From Scedosporium boydii (lineage: Eukaryota; Ascomycota; Sordariomycetes; Microascales; Microascaceae), in NCBI GenBank assembly GCA_002221725.1, contig NJFT01000137.1, forward strand, positions 1 to 64,000: a stretch of DNA of 64,000 bases, given 5' to 3'. The notes under the pieces are model-generated. The model did not search any database and had not been told where the DNA came from. It saw nothing but the letters and a program-made list of their open reading frames with translations. The stretch's first letter is position 1. Each line of letters opens with the position of its first letter. The position numbers and the translations under genes are program-made. Shown one piece after another: positions 24,048-36,205 of the stretch.

Positions 24048-25347
24048 CAGATCTCCATCGCCGAAATTCCCCGCGGAGCGGGAGAGGCCATTGAGAAATA
24101 CAACCCTGCATCTATGCTTCTACGGAAGGTCCACATTCCGGAGTCTCCGTGGAGACTGGGCAGGGTCTACTTGGGCTGGTGAACCTTGAAGTGGGCCGAT
24201 GCCCATGTGCAGCTACTCTAACATTGTCAAGCTTAAAATGATTAGATTTCAGAGTCTAAGAATATACCTGTTCTTCATGAGCTGGAGGCCCATCCAATCG
24301 GCGTTCGAGGCGGTTGGCTTCACCATGATCCACGATGAGGGTCGTAGCGCGGAGCATAACTTCAGCAGAAACAAAACCTGTTGCAGCTCGCGCAAGAGAT
24401 TCCTGGAGAGGCAACAACCGCGAAAATCACCAAAAGGCGCTGAGGCTGAGCTAAGATGATTTTTCCCTTTTTCCCCCTTCTCTTTTCTTCCTTCCCTTTT
24501 TTTTGCATGGGAAACTGATTTGCACAGCCCTGGTGAGGTCAAAGGGCCAGGAAGGTTTTGGGAGATCTCCACACGGCCAAGGTTCCGGAATTTTCGAACT
24601 ACTGCGTTTCCGGTTTCAATCACCACGGACTGGACGATGTAGGCTCGCGCTAGTAATGGCATCACAAGCCAAGCTGATATCTTGAAATGAGAATCGTGCG
24701 TTCGTTTCACATGGTCAAAAAAATAATCGTGGCAATAATGGATGTATCAGATAAAAGTTTCTAATTCGTTCATTTCTCCACACGCTCGCTATTCCAAAAG
24801 CCCATAATTTTTGTGCTCTCAAGACGGGAGTAATTCGAGAGATCAAAAAGGCTCTCTCACGGATGGTGGGTCCTTGATCTACGAACTGGGGGACCATGGG
24901 TGATTCGCGAACCCTTGGAGCAGATCTTCCTGGGCCTGGAAATCCCCTGTCGAAGCCGTTGTTTGGCCGTTTCTTACTCGTCTTTTGTTATTTCCTTTTA
25001 ATAGTAGTCATAATCATAATTAGAAGGGAGAAAGAGTTGAAGAATTAAGGAGACAACAAACATCTTTCATTGAGCATTCTGAGAACAACAAGGAATTGGC
25101 GGACCGCATGACTCGCCACTTACAAGTAGATGGACTCCTCTGCCTTAGCTGGTGTCCCCTCATAGATAGATCAGGGAGAGCTTCAGAAAGGTGTTATCTT
25201 ACCCAAGAACCGTATCCTAGTCACAAACTAGACTCGTTCTTGAACCCACCAAAATAGGCAGTTTGTATGCTGAGTTGAGGTTTCGCGGGACCATAAGCCG
25301 GCGTCGGTCCCGGCCCGATAGCGCTCGCCCTGGTTGGAAATCTTTCC

Positions 25348-25476
25348 AACAAGAGCAACAAGAGCAACAAGAGCAACAAGAGCAACAAGAGCAACAAGAG
25401 CAACAAGAGCAACAAGAGCAACAAGAGCAACAAGAGCAACAAGAGCAACAAGAGCAACAAGAGCAACAAGAGCAAC
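25348..25476. repeat. 9-bp minisatellite, 14 perfect copies
   Basis: Unit AACAAGAGC repeated 14 times without a mismatch (25348-25473) plus a partial AAC. All three plus-strand frames stay open (QEQ-, TRA- and related tripeptide repeats), so an open frame here is not evidence for a gene. Confidence 0.95.
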
Positions 25477-26446
25477 GCCTTTATTATTTCTTCCTTCAGA
25501 CATCGCCCCAGGAAGTTTCCTCAAGTTCCGACCACTACTCAGTCAGTCATAACTCATCAGGGAAAGTAAAGCTGTGGAGGAGACAAGTGGACGTGTTCAA
25601 GTTCAGTGAGAGAGAGAAAAATGATGCCCTTGCAACATTGAAACGGTTTTCTGCTCTACGGAGAGATATCTCGATATTAGAGAATGATGGTTGAGGGTTG
25701 ACAGAGCCTGTTGGAGAAGGTTCACATTTGGAACCAGTTTCTCAAGGAAGGGAAGGCCGCAATTGGCCCTTGCTGAGCGACCAAACACGGTCTTAACACT
25801 ACCAGAGGCGATTAGGTTTCAGGTACCGAGCACGCACAGACCTGAGAGCCGTCTCGGAATATCACAGTCCTCACTCCGCAGATCAGTCTCTTTCCTGGAT
25901 CTGGACACTACTCTCGAGGTGACAGAACTTTGCTAGATGATTCCATCATATATTTAACTACGAAGTAGTGCGGTCAGGGAACAAGTCAGTTCTGGAACTC
26001 GACATTCAGCTCCGGAAGTCTGGCAGTACACCCTACTAAGAGTGGATCGGCCCGGGCGCTTCGACAAGGGGTCCGGCGACTCCTCCTCCGTAGTAGCCCA
26101 TGCCAATGCCCATACAAGTGTGCACACAGAGGATGCTGTAGCAGTCGTGCTATTTCTGGTTTCTGGCGACAACCCCCGCACCACTCACTGCCAGTGCACC
26201 CGCGCCTTTCTATGATTGGTCAACTCTGCCAATCGCAAATAGTGAGGCTGGGAAGAAGCGATCTGCAACCCAAAGGCGAAAGGAGATTATCAACTTAATC
26301 CTCCGACGGGGCGAGTTTGTAGACTTCAACAAACAATGCGCATCTTCCTCTCATGAGCTGAGTTTTGTTTCACTGCGCGTCCTTTCTGTACCTAAGTAAT
26401 CATACGTTCACTGCATCTGCGGCGAACATGATCCCTGGGGGAAGCC

Positions 26447-28415
26447 ATGGACGATTATTTCTTTGACGAGTTTGTTTCGGAATGCAAGTTCTACCTCGAG
26501 GATACCCAATACCTCGAAATATTCAACTATTCTGTAAGAACGAGAATGCATTGGCCCGAGTTCGCATCAATGCCTCCCACTGAGTCTCATCGCTCACATA
26601 GCCTCTTTTTTTGACCGCTCCAGGATCCGGCGTATAACACTTGCGAACAACATCCCCTTTCGTCGGATGAATTCCACAATTTCATTCACCGCCGAGTACG
26701 TCTCACTCCCCACGGCCTCAAGAAGAAGGTCACTTCTCTCCGCAAAGTTTGGGCAACTCTCTCATACAACTGACATTTGATTGGCGAAAATAACAGGGTG
26801 CTTTTGAACCTCCAAGGCTGAGAGCGGGTGTAACGTGCACGAGTAGCCTGAGACTAGTGTACGTGAGAATTTCAACCCCTTGGTGGTTTCCGTGTCTCCC
26901 CCCGGCTCCTCCTTGTGCCAAGGCTGAAGCTAAAGATAAGCTGACCTGTATTAGGCTACAAGAAAATGCCCAGCAGCCCGATACCTTCTCGCCATATGTC
27001 ATAACACTGACTCACGATGAGTATCGTGCGATGGTTAGAGGCATGCGCTTGCCCTTTAGGGCGATTGAAGGCACCGGTGTGGTAGGGCCTTTCTTTTGGT
27101 CATCCCTTGATCAAGAAGATGAAGACCCAAATCTACGTATGTTTACGACATAGTCATGAGTCGATCCACTTCAAACATCGACTAACAATGACCATTTCCG
27201 GTCGCCCTATTAGAAATGATATTCCGCAAGTCTGATGTCCGTAAGAAAGGCAAAACCCGCGGTTGGGAGACTATGCTCTCTTACAACTTCCGGACCCGCA
27301 TGACTACCGGCTACGCTAAGGGCACTCCTAGCTCTGATATTGTCAAGGCTGTCTCTCACATAAGAGCCTGTGCGACCCAGATTGTACACCCCCTCCTCCT
27401 GCCCATGATCCTTCTGTCTTATCAAGTCGCTCCCGACAACGAGATCCGCCAGCGGCAGGCAAGAGACTGGCTCCGTCGACTCGAACATGCCATTAGCGGT
27501 CGTGATGAGATCAAGGCCGAAGAATCGTATGTCACGGCCGGGATCCTCGACATGGACGGAGTTACCAGAGACATGTACGAGTGCAATGGCCAGGTGCTGT
27601 GGAAGAAACCCCAGGCTTATATCGACACTATTCTGGAATTGGAGAGGGCTATGGGGAGGTTCAAGACCGGGACTGGGGATCAATTTACCAGGGAGCTGGA
27701 TAAGCTCCATAAGAGTATGCTTGCGAGGACAGAATTTTATATGGTCAAGTTGAAGGGGCTGGAGAATTATGCGTGGACGACGCTGGAGCGACTGAGGATT
27801 CAGCGAGAAGCGGTAAGCGATATTCTATTCCTTGAACTTCCCCCCCGCAGAACCATTTTACGTATGCTAATGCGAGACGAAAATCCAAACTCTAGTTATA
27901 CAATATTGCAGCAATACGAGAGTCTAAACTAAGTCTGCAAATCGCCAAAGAGCAGAAATACGTCGCCCACGCCGCCAAACACGACGGCACAGCCATGAAG
28001 ACGCTTTCGCTTCTCGGTGCTCTCTTCCTCCCCGGGACTTACCTCGCCTCCGTCTTTAGCATGACGTTCTTCAACTTTGAAAAAGGTATAATGATGCTCA
28101 TGGCAAACGAAAACAATCCATTTGGCAATATAATGGCGCGCTAAATGCTCTCTGGGCAAACCCCAACTTCTAGGCGCCGACCCTGTCATCGCTCCCAGCT
28201 TGTGGATCTACTTCGCCATCACGATACCCGTAACGGCAGCTATTGTCGGTACCTGGATCTTTTTCAACCAACGCCGGAAATCCAAGTTCAGAAAGGCCCA
28301 GCTCGCTGTCGAAGACGATGTCGAAGTCATGGAGCGCGAGATCATGGCGACGATTCGGAGGAAGACTCTTAGTAAGGAGAGTACTTGGAACTCTCTGAGT
28401 CCTCGGAAACCATAA
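26447..28415 (+). CDS. CorA-like membrane transporter family protein
   Basis: Fungal CorA-like (Mg2+ transporter superfamily) protein. Exons: 26447-26533, 26624-26695, 26797-26858, 26955-27136, 27214-27812, 27896-28086 and 28199-28415; about 469 residues. Support: the core DEYRAMVRGMRLPFRAIEG and the cytosolic helical arm rich in Arg/Glu (RDWLRRLEHAISGR ... ERLRIQREA), then two C-terminal membrane segments, LLGALFLPGTYLASVFSMTFF and WIYFAITIPVTAAIVGTWIFF, in the usual CorA position. The canonical Gly-Met-Asn signature is absent; FSM-TFF stands there, as in many fungal relatives, so magnesium transport cannot be assumed. The last intron is a problem: after ...FFNFEKx the donor GTATAA joins in frame only to an unusual CAG at 28198, which removes the loop; the better-looking CTAG at 28173 would shift the frame. 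Upstream exons may also be missing. Confidence 0.72.
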
Positions 28416-28692
28416 GGATATAACCGAGGAAAGCGTTATGGGGAGAATGTGGAGTGGAGGTGCAACTCAGCTTGTAATTCCGTGTAAATGATATCTTTAC
28501 GACTGATGATGCTAATGAATTATTCTGACGAAGTACACATGAGCTTGAATATCTCAGAAGTGCCTATCGGCGAAGGAAACAGCCCACCCGACTCTCTAGT
28601 AAAGCAAAGAAAACGAAAGAACCAGTACTCCGTGATCACCACGCCTTGTCGCCTAGTACGTTTTTGTAGCGGTGCTATACCTTCCCCTATTC

Positions 28693-30884
28693 TTAGAGTC
28701 TGATTCGACCCTCATCATTACCACCGCCAAACCACCGCCTAATGTCAGACTGGTTTCCATTATTTCTTCCACTACCACCACCCTCATTTCCGTTATTGGT
28801 CCAGGGGGGATTCTTGATGCCCTCGCCTAGATCCTGCAGCCACCTTGGCGATTCAAAAGTATCAATGGTATTCTTCATCCGGTGGCCGAGGATCTGGAAA
28901 AAGTTTTCGTCGCCTGTCGGCTCGTCGTTCCACACCGCGTCGCGGGACGGCTGTCCGAGTCGGCGTGGGTCACTGGGCTGTGTGGGCGACCTAACAGGCG
29001 ATGACGAAGAGGCCCCTGCGCCGCGGGCTGATGGAATGGATAATATTGGCGCGGAACGACCGGGTGGCCCTCCAGCAGCCCGGGCCCTAGCCTCATCCCT
29101 GCGACGAGACAGAGAGTGGCCGCTTAAATCTCGTTCGATGAGATCTCGGCCTTCCCTCCATAGGCCGGCACCGTGACTTCCCCTTCCTCCTCCTTCCTCC
29201 TCGTCGTCGACAATGTCGAGGCCGAAACCTAGGAGTCGTTTGACTCTTCCGTATATACCGAACAGCGTGGCGCATACCGGGAATAGAATAAGGATGGGGA
29301 ATAGATAGTCAAACCACCTTCCAAGCGGCGTGAAGTCGATGAGCTGGCCAAGGAAACCGTAAAACACGGTCTTTTTGTAAATTTTGGGTGATAGTAGAGT
29401 CATGAAGTTGTAAGATAATGGAACGCTGAGCTTGGCCACTTGCTGCGAGTACCAAAAGGCCGACTCATACGCAGTATTTCGTCGGGTGAGCGCTCTCCCT
29501 CTCCACACCTTGACCTCGGTTATCGATGTGAGTGTGGCCGCACACATGTAGAGGAGCCAAAACATGGAGAGAATTTGGCCCGCGAACCCAACCTGGCCCT
29601 TTTCGCCAACCCAATGATGCACAACAGTGAAGCGGATGATGGACAGATTAGGGAGGGCGACTTTGACAACTTCAGACCAAACAATGCAGGCAGACGCCAA
29701 GGCGAGCAAGACGCCAGTGAAGATCCGTACGTATGGCATAATGTGATAATGGAGAATATACCGCGAATATGGTGTAAGCACGGTAAGGCGGGCCCATGGG
29801 GAGGACTCTGGATGAAGCTCGCCGATATCGAGTTTCTTGGAGGCGGCCGAGTCAAGTAAAGCCTGGGTCTTCGCGGCTTCGTGGACGAGTCGGTTCCATT
29901 CTCCAACATAACGAGATCGAGCATGGCGAGCCCTAATTAGCTCCCTAGTTAAGTTGGCCATGTATTGCTCGGTAATCACCGTCGGCAATATGCGACTCTC
30001 TCCGCCGATCGTGTTGTCGACAGTAACAGGGCGAGAGTCGGGAAGGCCGGCGATCTCAACTAGCTCCTCGATCCAATCGCCGAAGTCTTTCGCGCTTCCA
30101 ACCTTCCGCCGGCTCAGCTCTAGCACTTGAGCCTCGATGTCTTCCAAAGTCAATAAAGAGTCTTCCATCTTTTCATGTAAAGCCGGCGCATGGCTCTGTA
30201 GTCTCCGGAGACGACCGCTGATGCTAGCGTTTCGGAAGAGCTGGCGGGGTATCGATACCAGGCCGTGGCCCATGAGGTAGATGGCAAACACGAGACCCCA
30301 ACAGTAGGCAAGGGCCATTACTACGCTCTTTAAAGAGGTGAGGGAAACGCCATATTTAATGAAGATGTAGATAAGTCCAACGAAACTAGAGCCGAGAACT
30401 ATGGCGTGAAACTGGGCATTGGAGCGGAGCGAGTACATGAGCTTTCCATATGGGTCGCGATGTCCGGAGTCGGAGTATTCGGCAAGGGTCGGGAGGAGGA
30501 ACCTAGCGCAATATGTTAGATTCATCGTCATAGATTAGGCAAATGCGATAACGGTTGCGCCGGGAAGTCGCACCAGGTGAGAGCAAAGGTTAGCCAATAC
30601 GTGATCCTCCACGAGACGAGAAGGACCCTCTCGGGGAGCCATATTCCTCGAATGGCATCATCTTCGGTTCTTGCGCTCGACGCAAGGTCTATCGGAACAA
30701 GAAGAACAATCGCGGCAGGGAGGAAGATGGCGAAAAAGATGGGGACGAGGTAGAAGGCGGGCGTGGTTCGGAGAGGTAGGAAGTATCGGAGAATTAGCAG
30801 TACTGTAATGGAGATGATGATGGTTGCAACCAGCGCAAATATCTCAGAGGGCACAGGCGACCCTGTGCTCACAATATGCTGCAT
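28693..30884 (-). CDS. LMBR1 family multispanning membrane protein (LMBRD2-like)
   Basis: Two exons, 30884-30574 and 30502-28693, with a 71-bp intron (GTGCGA ... CTAACA ... TAG); the junction restores ALTW-FLLPTLAEY. About 706 residues. The first exon holds two membrane segments (SEIFALVATIIISITVLLIL; PIFFAIFLPAAIVLLVPI) followed by a conserved IDLASSARTEDDA loop. The second exon holds at least six more segments, a long cytosolic loop with coiled-coil character (MEDSLLTLEDIEAQVLELSRR), and a disordered Ser/Pro/Arg/Gly-rich tail. This is the layout of LMBR1-domain proteins, closest to LMBRD2. Animal LMBRD2 has been linked to receptor signalling; the fungal role is not established. I start at 30884 because the first membrane segment follows directly; an in-frame ATG at 31079 would add a 65-residue leader without membrane features. 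Divergent from HAT1. Confidence 0.85.
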
Positions 30885-31434
30885 TTTGGAGTTAATACCA
30901 TCTTTGGCGGGAAGAAGATGGTGAAGGCGAAGTTGAGGTGGCTCTTGATGAGCAACTCTAAATCGAGGCTGCAATGTGAGGTCAGCTGGTAACAAATGAT
31001 CAAATGATGTTCCGGGAAGGCGTCGACTCAAAGCTGCCACGCTGAGGACTGCGGGGACTTTGATTACGTCATCACCCACGGCGAAGTTTGAAACAGCGAA
31101 CTGGGAAGGAAGGCATGGTGCCTGAGTACCTCAGTACCTCCTGCCCTTTTTCAGCAAGCTCTTAAAGTAGTACGCGACGTGACGCGCCCATGCTAGAGTG
31201 AGCGTTCGCAAAGACTATCACCACTTGAATGCAGAGATTCAAGAATCAACAGCTTCTCCTCCCTCCAACATCACAATTTAACCAGGGCACATTTTCTCCC
31301 TTCCACTAATAGTTTTGTGCTGTCTGCACAGTAAAATCCTTTTTTTCCTCTCCTCCTACAAGCCTCTACATCCTTATTCTTATTCTTATCAGCACCAAAT
31401 ATTTCCTCCAGTGAACCCCTACGGTTCATCCGCC
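30885..31434. promoter_or_regulatory. Divergent intergenic space LMBRD2-like / HAT1
   Basis: 550 bp between two divergently transcribed start codons, so both promoters must lie here. It contains two spaced AGTACCTC direct repeats near 31120-31140. The plus-strand side close to HAT1 is pyrimidine-rich (31260-31400), common in fungal promoters. Confidence 0.5.
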
Positions 31435-32931
31435 ATGGCAGACATCGAAGAGTGTATGTATCCATGCTGTTTTGCTGTTTCGATTCCCCCCATCTCTCCT
31501 GCTAGAACATGATGCTGATTGACAACGAATGCCTTAGGGTCTGCGAATGCCAATGAGGCTGTCCGGATCTGTCTCTGGCGACCTTCCAAGGAGGGCCCAG
31601 TCGCGCTTGGCCCTCCTTTCAACGCACAGTTTACTTACCCTCTCTATGGCGAGGACGAGCAAATCTTTGGCTACAAAGGTTTGAAAATAAATATCAACTA
31701 CCGCGCAAACGACATGCGCCCAGTGGTCAAGGTATCCTACCAAGCCAAATTTGACGCAGTCGGCGACACTGAGCCAGCCGACATCATGACTCCCTTGAAG
31801 GAAAACCTCCCCGACATTGCCTTTAGTGGCTACCCCGACTTCGTCGAGAACACGAAGAAGCTCTCTCTCGAGAATACCTGGAAGCCTGCTGGCGAATTGC
31901 ACGCCACGATGCAGGACGGATCCCACACATATGAGATCTGGAAGGGTACCTTGGTCGACCCGGGAATTAAGCAGCTGGTCGCGCGCATCCAGCTTCTACC
32001 ACTCCTTTTCATTGAGGGAGGTTCGCCCATCATCAATCCCAAGTTTGATGCAGTTGACGATCGATGGACCGTTTGGTCCCTGTACGAGAAGGACGAGGAT
32101 GGCTACAGCTTCCTAGGCTTTTCCACCGTTTATCGATTCTACTATTTCGGCAAGCGAACCGACCCCCCTCCTCCCCCTGGCACGCAGTTTGAGCTGCCTG
32201 TGGGCGATTTTGATCTCAGCCAGTTGCCCTCTCGCGCGCGATTGTCGCAGTTCCTTATCTTGAAGCCCTACCAAAGCCGCGGCCTCGGAACTCGCCTTTA
32301 CAAGACGATGTTCCAGTACTATTACGACAACCCGCTTACTCGACAGCTAACCGTCGAGGAGCCCAACGAGTCTTTTGATGACCTTAGAGACATGTGCGAT
32401 CTCGCCTTTCTCCGGACTCTGCCCGAGTTTAGAGACATGTCGTTCAAGCAGGGCATCAAGCTCGATATGAAAGATTTACTTCCAGAGCTCATCGATCAGA
32501 AGGCCGTCGATGCACTGATGGAGAAGAGCAAGATTGTGCCCCGTCAGTTCGTGCGCTGCCTTGAGATGCATCTCATGAGCAAGCTACCTGAGCCCGTCCG
32601 CCCTCGACTTCCCACCGAGGGAAAGAGCAAGAACAAGCCGACGGCCGATGACAAGTTCATTTTCAATGTCTGGAGGCTTTTCGTCAAGTCTCGCCTTCTC
32701 GTCCACAATATGGATGTCCTGGGCCAGTACGATTTAGGCCCGAGGCTTGTGCTTCTCGAGGAGACCATGGATAATGTCCAATTCGATTACATTCGACTCC
32801 TCAACAAGTTCCAACGCCGTGCGCAGCGTGACAAGCCCAAGCGACCACTCGACGATGACGACACCGAGGGCGCGTCCGCCTCCAAAAAGGTGAAGGTCGA
32901 GGATGTGGAGGAGGATGAGACGTCGATCTAA
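31435..32931 (+). CDS. HAT1: Histone acetyltransferase type B catalytic subunit
   Basis: Acetylates newly made histone H4 on its N-terminal lysines, in complex with an RbAp46/48-like (Hat2) WD40 subunit. Two exons: 31435-31453 (19 nt, MADIEE plus one base) and 31538-32931; intron of 84 bp (GTATGT ... TAG). 470 residues. The junction restores EEWSANANEAV, conserved at the family start. Residues about 10-170 match the Hat1 N-terminal domain; the acetyl-CoA-binding motif QSRGLG sits at 252-257 after LSQFLILKPY; the adjacent VEEPNESFDDLRD segment (about 279-291) holds the family's catalytic glutamate position. The C-terminus has KRPLDDDD and a nuclear signal of the SKKVKVED type at about 455. The 19-nt first exon is easily missed. 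Neighbours: divergent from the LMBR1-family gene, tandem with CTK3. Confidence 0.96.
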
Positions 32932-33897
32932 ATCGGCGGGCCGGGGGGAAGTTTGACGATGACGATGCCAGGCTATCATATCGGCTTCCAAGAAGGCAAG
33001 ACTCGAGGGAATTATGATGATGAGCAGTTCGAAATCAGCGAGCGGTATATTATGAAGGAAGGGAAAACTGGAGTTATGGGTACAGCAGGGCGGATACTTT
33101 GATGACGGTCCTTTTACATGCCGGCGTTTTTCTGTACAATACTCGGATTGGCGGTTCTCCAAAATACATGCTCGCCTTCAATACCCCATCAAGACAGTCT
33201 ACGTTCAAGTGATACACCTTTAGAACCCTCTCATCGTAGCTCTATGATGTTTTATGCAGCCCCCTACCGAAGCCCACTGCTGAAGCCCGGTATGTGTATT
33301 CTTCGATCAAGTTACAGCTTCTTGCACCGCGTTCTTTGACGCGTTGGACACCCTATCCCCGTTGACTCACAGCTACAGTAGTTTCTCAAGGCGGGATGGT
33401 CATCGCTGAGCCGTAGACTAGCCGCACCCACCATGGTGTGAGTAGCCACCCTCTGAGCCTCAGCGCAGGGAGGGCCCATGGGCATGGCAAGCGCGTAAGA
33501 TTCCGCCGGAGGGAGAGTGGTTGTTGGAGAGATTGAACAACCCCAATCAAGGTCGATTCTTTGTGTCTAGGGAGCGGATAACTTGCTATGCATTAAAGAC
33601 TAAATTCTCGACTTCCTGCGGTAATTGGTTGCAAGAATAGCTCCAAGTTTTATCCTGCCCTGCTCTCTTACACTTATAGGTCGTCTAAGATTCTCAAAAC
33701 CAGGGGGCGGTTTGCTCGAAAAGGCACAGTTCCGGGAAAAAAAAAATTGTTGGAACTGGTCTGGTGGTTAGAGTTATGCATATAACGATGGATTGTACAT
33801 ATAGGATCATGGACACAACTTGACTGGAGCATCACTTGCCACAAGCTTGAATGCAGTTCATCAACCCCATCGCCTTCACACCACATCCTTCGCAAAA
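32932..33897. other. HAT1 3' flank and CTK3 promoter
   Basis: 966 bp between two plus-strand genes. No supported coding region; a short poly-A run lies at about 33738-33747. Confidence 0.55.
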
Positions 33898-34786
33898 ATG
33901 GCGGATCCTTTCGAAGTTCGCATGCGTTTTACCAAGCAGTTACAGCAGCTTAATGCTTCTGTCACCGCGACCCAGAAAGCTGCACAATATGCCCTTAAAT
34001 ACAAGGACATGGATGAGGATCTTCACTCATGCATCGTGGAACAGCTTGAGCAGGTACGTTCGAGTCCGAATCTCACTATGACCTGTCGAAACGAGGAGTG
34101 AGAGTTGGCTAAGGCGCTTCTTCGCGCAGAATCGGAACATGAATACCCGCGCAAACATCATGTATTTCATCGAGCAGTTTCTTCAGTTGGCCAGTAAGGA
34201 TGGCCATGTGAACTATGTTCGAATGATGCAGCGAGACATCATTAGAGTTGTCGATGCTGTAGCCCCGGATGATGGAACCGGATCTGCAAACGTGAAAGTG
34301 GTCAGGAAGGTATGAAACAACATATTCACCCCGCGAGGGTTGGCGGATTTCCTCTGTTCTCGCGAGTGGCTGAATTTGAAGCTGATTTCGTCCTTGCAGG
34401 TATTACAAGGACTCTGCAACAAAGGGTTCTTTCAACAAGACCTTGTATTGGAAATAGAAGAATGCCTCAAAGACCGCGTCACGAAAGACTTTTCGCTGGA
34501 GTCCCCCGTCGCAAGTGACAGCCAGGCCGGTCGTTCGGCACCCAAGTACTCCACTTTCGAGGACGTCCGTCAGATCGACCGCCGTATAGAGGAGGACCGA
34601 GAGCGCCACAAGAGGCTTCGGGAGACCATGTGGGCAGTTCCAGCTGGCCCTACCGACAAGCCTGAGTGGGAGAAGCTGTGGGAAGAAACGAGTGACTGGG
34701 GGTCTGACGATGATCTCATGGCAAAAGAAGAGCGCGAGATGAAAGAGAGGGAATGGTCGTCATATTGTACCCATTATAACGGCTAG
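33898..34786 (+). CDS. CTK3: CTD kinase I gamma subunit
   Basis: Third subunit of the CTDK-I kinase (with Ctk1 kinase and Ctk2 cyclin), which phosphorylates Ser2 of the RNA polymerase II C-terminal repeat during elongation. Three exons: 33898-34053, 34130-34309 and 34400-34786, all phase 0, introns of 76 and 90 bp (GTACGT, GTATGA; both CAG). 240 residues. Residues 1 to about 125 are the CID-like helical domain starting MADPFEVRMRFTKQLQQLNAS and including DEDLHSCIVEQLEQ and NTRANIMYFIEQFLQLA. The C-terminal part carries VLQGLCNKGFFQQDLV and the Arg/Glu-rich helix QIDRRIEEDRERHKRLRETMW, typical of the Ctk3 C-terminal domain. Length and order fit the family. Convergent with the mitochondrial L7/L12 gene, stops about 309 bp apart. 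Confidence 0.92.
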
Positions 34787-35095
34787 GGATGTCATTTTGA
34801 AAGGCGGATGGGCGTTGGGGATTAACGGGAGTTTTGATTTTGAATCCACTTGAATTGATACCCTTAAGCCGCAAGAATCACAGATTATCCATAATAGAAT
34901 CCAGAAGGCTTGAGTTGAGCGGGTCCTCCGCACAGTATATTGTTACAACCGTTTTATACATGCAAGAAGCTCAATCTATCGTCACATCCAGCCATCAGAC
35001 CCTTGAGCCTTGACCAATAGAGAAACCGTCTATAAACCCGCTTTACAGAACACACCAGACACAACTAGCCCAGGGACTCTCCTGTCTCCTCCGCT
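34787..35095. other. Convergent 3' region CTK3 / mitochondrial L7/L12
   Basis: 309 bp shared by two converging transcripts; overlapping 3' ends are likely. No other feature seen. Confidence 0.5.
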
Positions 35096-35738
35096 TTACT
35101 CCATCGTCACGGTGCCACCGAGTGCCTTGAGAGTCTCGATGATCTTTTCGGCCTCATCCTTGGGCACGTTCTCCTTCATCACCTTGGGCGCGCTCTCCAC
35201 AAACTTCTTGCTGTCCACTAGACTGAGACCGAGAAGGTTCTTGATCTCCTTGATAACCTTGGGCTTGGAAGTCGCTTCGAAGCCGGCCAGCTTGAGGGTG
35301 AAGACGCTCTTCTCGGCGGCGGCAGGGGCCTCCTCTTCCGCCTCCTCAGCAGCGGGAGCTGCCGCTGGCGCGCCCCCGGCAGGGCCGGCAGCGAAGGCAC
35401 CAATTGGGACATCGGGAAGGTTGAGTCGGGTCTAGAGTTGGAGAAAAACCGGACTGTTAGATACAATGGCCTCATCATCTGACAGCGTGGAGCATCATGA
35501 GTCAATATCGTGGATACGATACCTTTAAGCTAGAAACGAGATCCGCTGTCTCTAGGAGGGTGAGCTGGCTAATCTGGTCGACGATAGCAGCAATCTTGGG
35601 GTTCTCGGGAGCGGCAGCAGCCTCGGTCGAGTTCCATCGCCTAGGGGTCGAGACTATCGGCGCGGTGAATCGGAAGGAACCGGCAGATCGCAATTGGCGC
35701 GCGCAGCGCTGTGCCGCGTACCTGTATGATAGAGACAT
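35096..35738 (-). CDS. Mitochondrial ribosomal protein L7/L12 (bL12m)
   Basis: Stalk protein of the mitochondrial large ribosomal subunit that recruits translation factors. Two exons, 35738-35523 and 35431-35096, phase 0, intron of 91 bp (GTATCG ... TAG); 183 residues. The N-terminus is Arg/Ser/Ala-rich without acidic residues up to the TPRRWNS site, as expected of a mitochondrial targeting peptide. Then comes the L12 dimerisation helix region (KIAAIVDQISQLTLLETADLVSSLK), an Ala/Pro/Glu hinge, and the C-terminal domain from EKSVFTLKLAGFEATSKPKVIKEIKNLLGLSL to the end, with the conserved Lys/Gly positions. The yeast counterpart is MNP1. Divergent from midasin, with 467 bp between start codons. 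Confidence 0.93.
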
Positions 35739-36205
35739 TGTTGGTAGGAGGATCGGCGAGAGGGAGACGATACGTTGGAGTGGCGTTGTGGTCGCGCGGC
35801 TGGCGTGTGAGGTCGTGTGCTTGAGATTCTGAGCTGACAGGAGACAAAATCTCGAAGATTTTCGAGCTCTTGTCGTGGATGGCTTGTCGAGGTGGCTCGT
35901 GCGCCGTCAATGGCAGAAAATTTGTGAAGTGGTGTGGCGGCTGGCGGCAGCGGACCGGCGTCACTGTGTGGTCTCTAATCGATAAGAAATAGACACTGTT
36001 TGATAAGATAATACACGTACTCTTCTGCCAAATAACGGGCCAGACAAAGTAAGGATACATGTGGGGTTCACAAAATTGTTCCAAGCACTGTGGGCTTATC
36101 GCTTATCGCAAGGTCCAAAAAAAAGAAAAAGGAAAAATATCTTGGGAAGTCTTGCCTTCAATACACACAAAGATTCGACGAAATCTCAAGATTGCCGGGG
36201 TAAAG
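35739..36205. promoter_or_regulatory. Divergent intergenic space mitochondrial L7/L12 / midasin
   Basis: 467 bp must hold both promoters. The midasin frame is open upstream to an in-frame ATG at 36059, so its leader could in principle be translated. No strong TATA box is visible for either gene. Confidence 0.5.

Larger units (their letters stand above)
23870..26446. other. Intergenic region with minisatellite, no supported gene
   Basis: About 2.6 kb between the divergent cysteine-repeat gene and CorA-like gene. It contains the minisatellite at 25348-25476 and one TACGAAGTA site at 25959. Open frames across the minisatellite run in several frames on both strands only because the 9-bp unit keeps frame. 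Confidence 0.5.
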
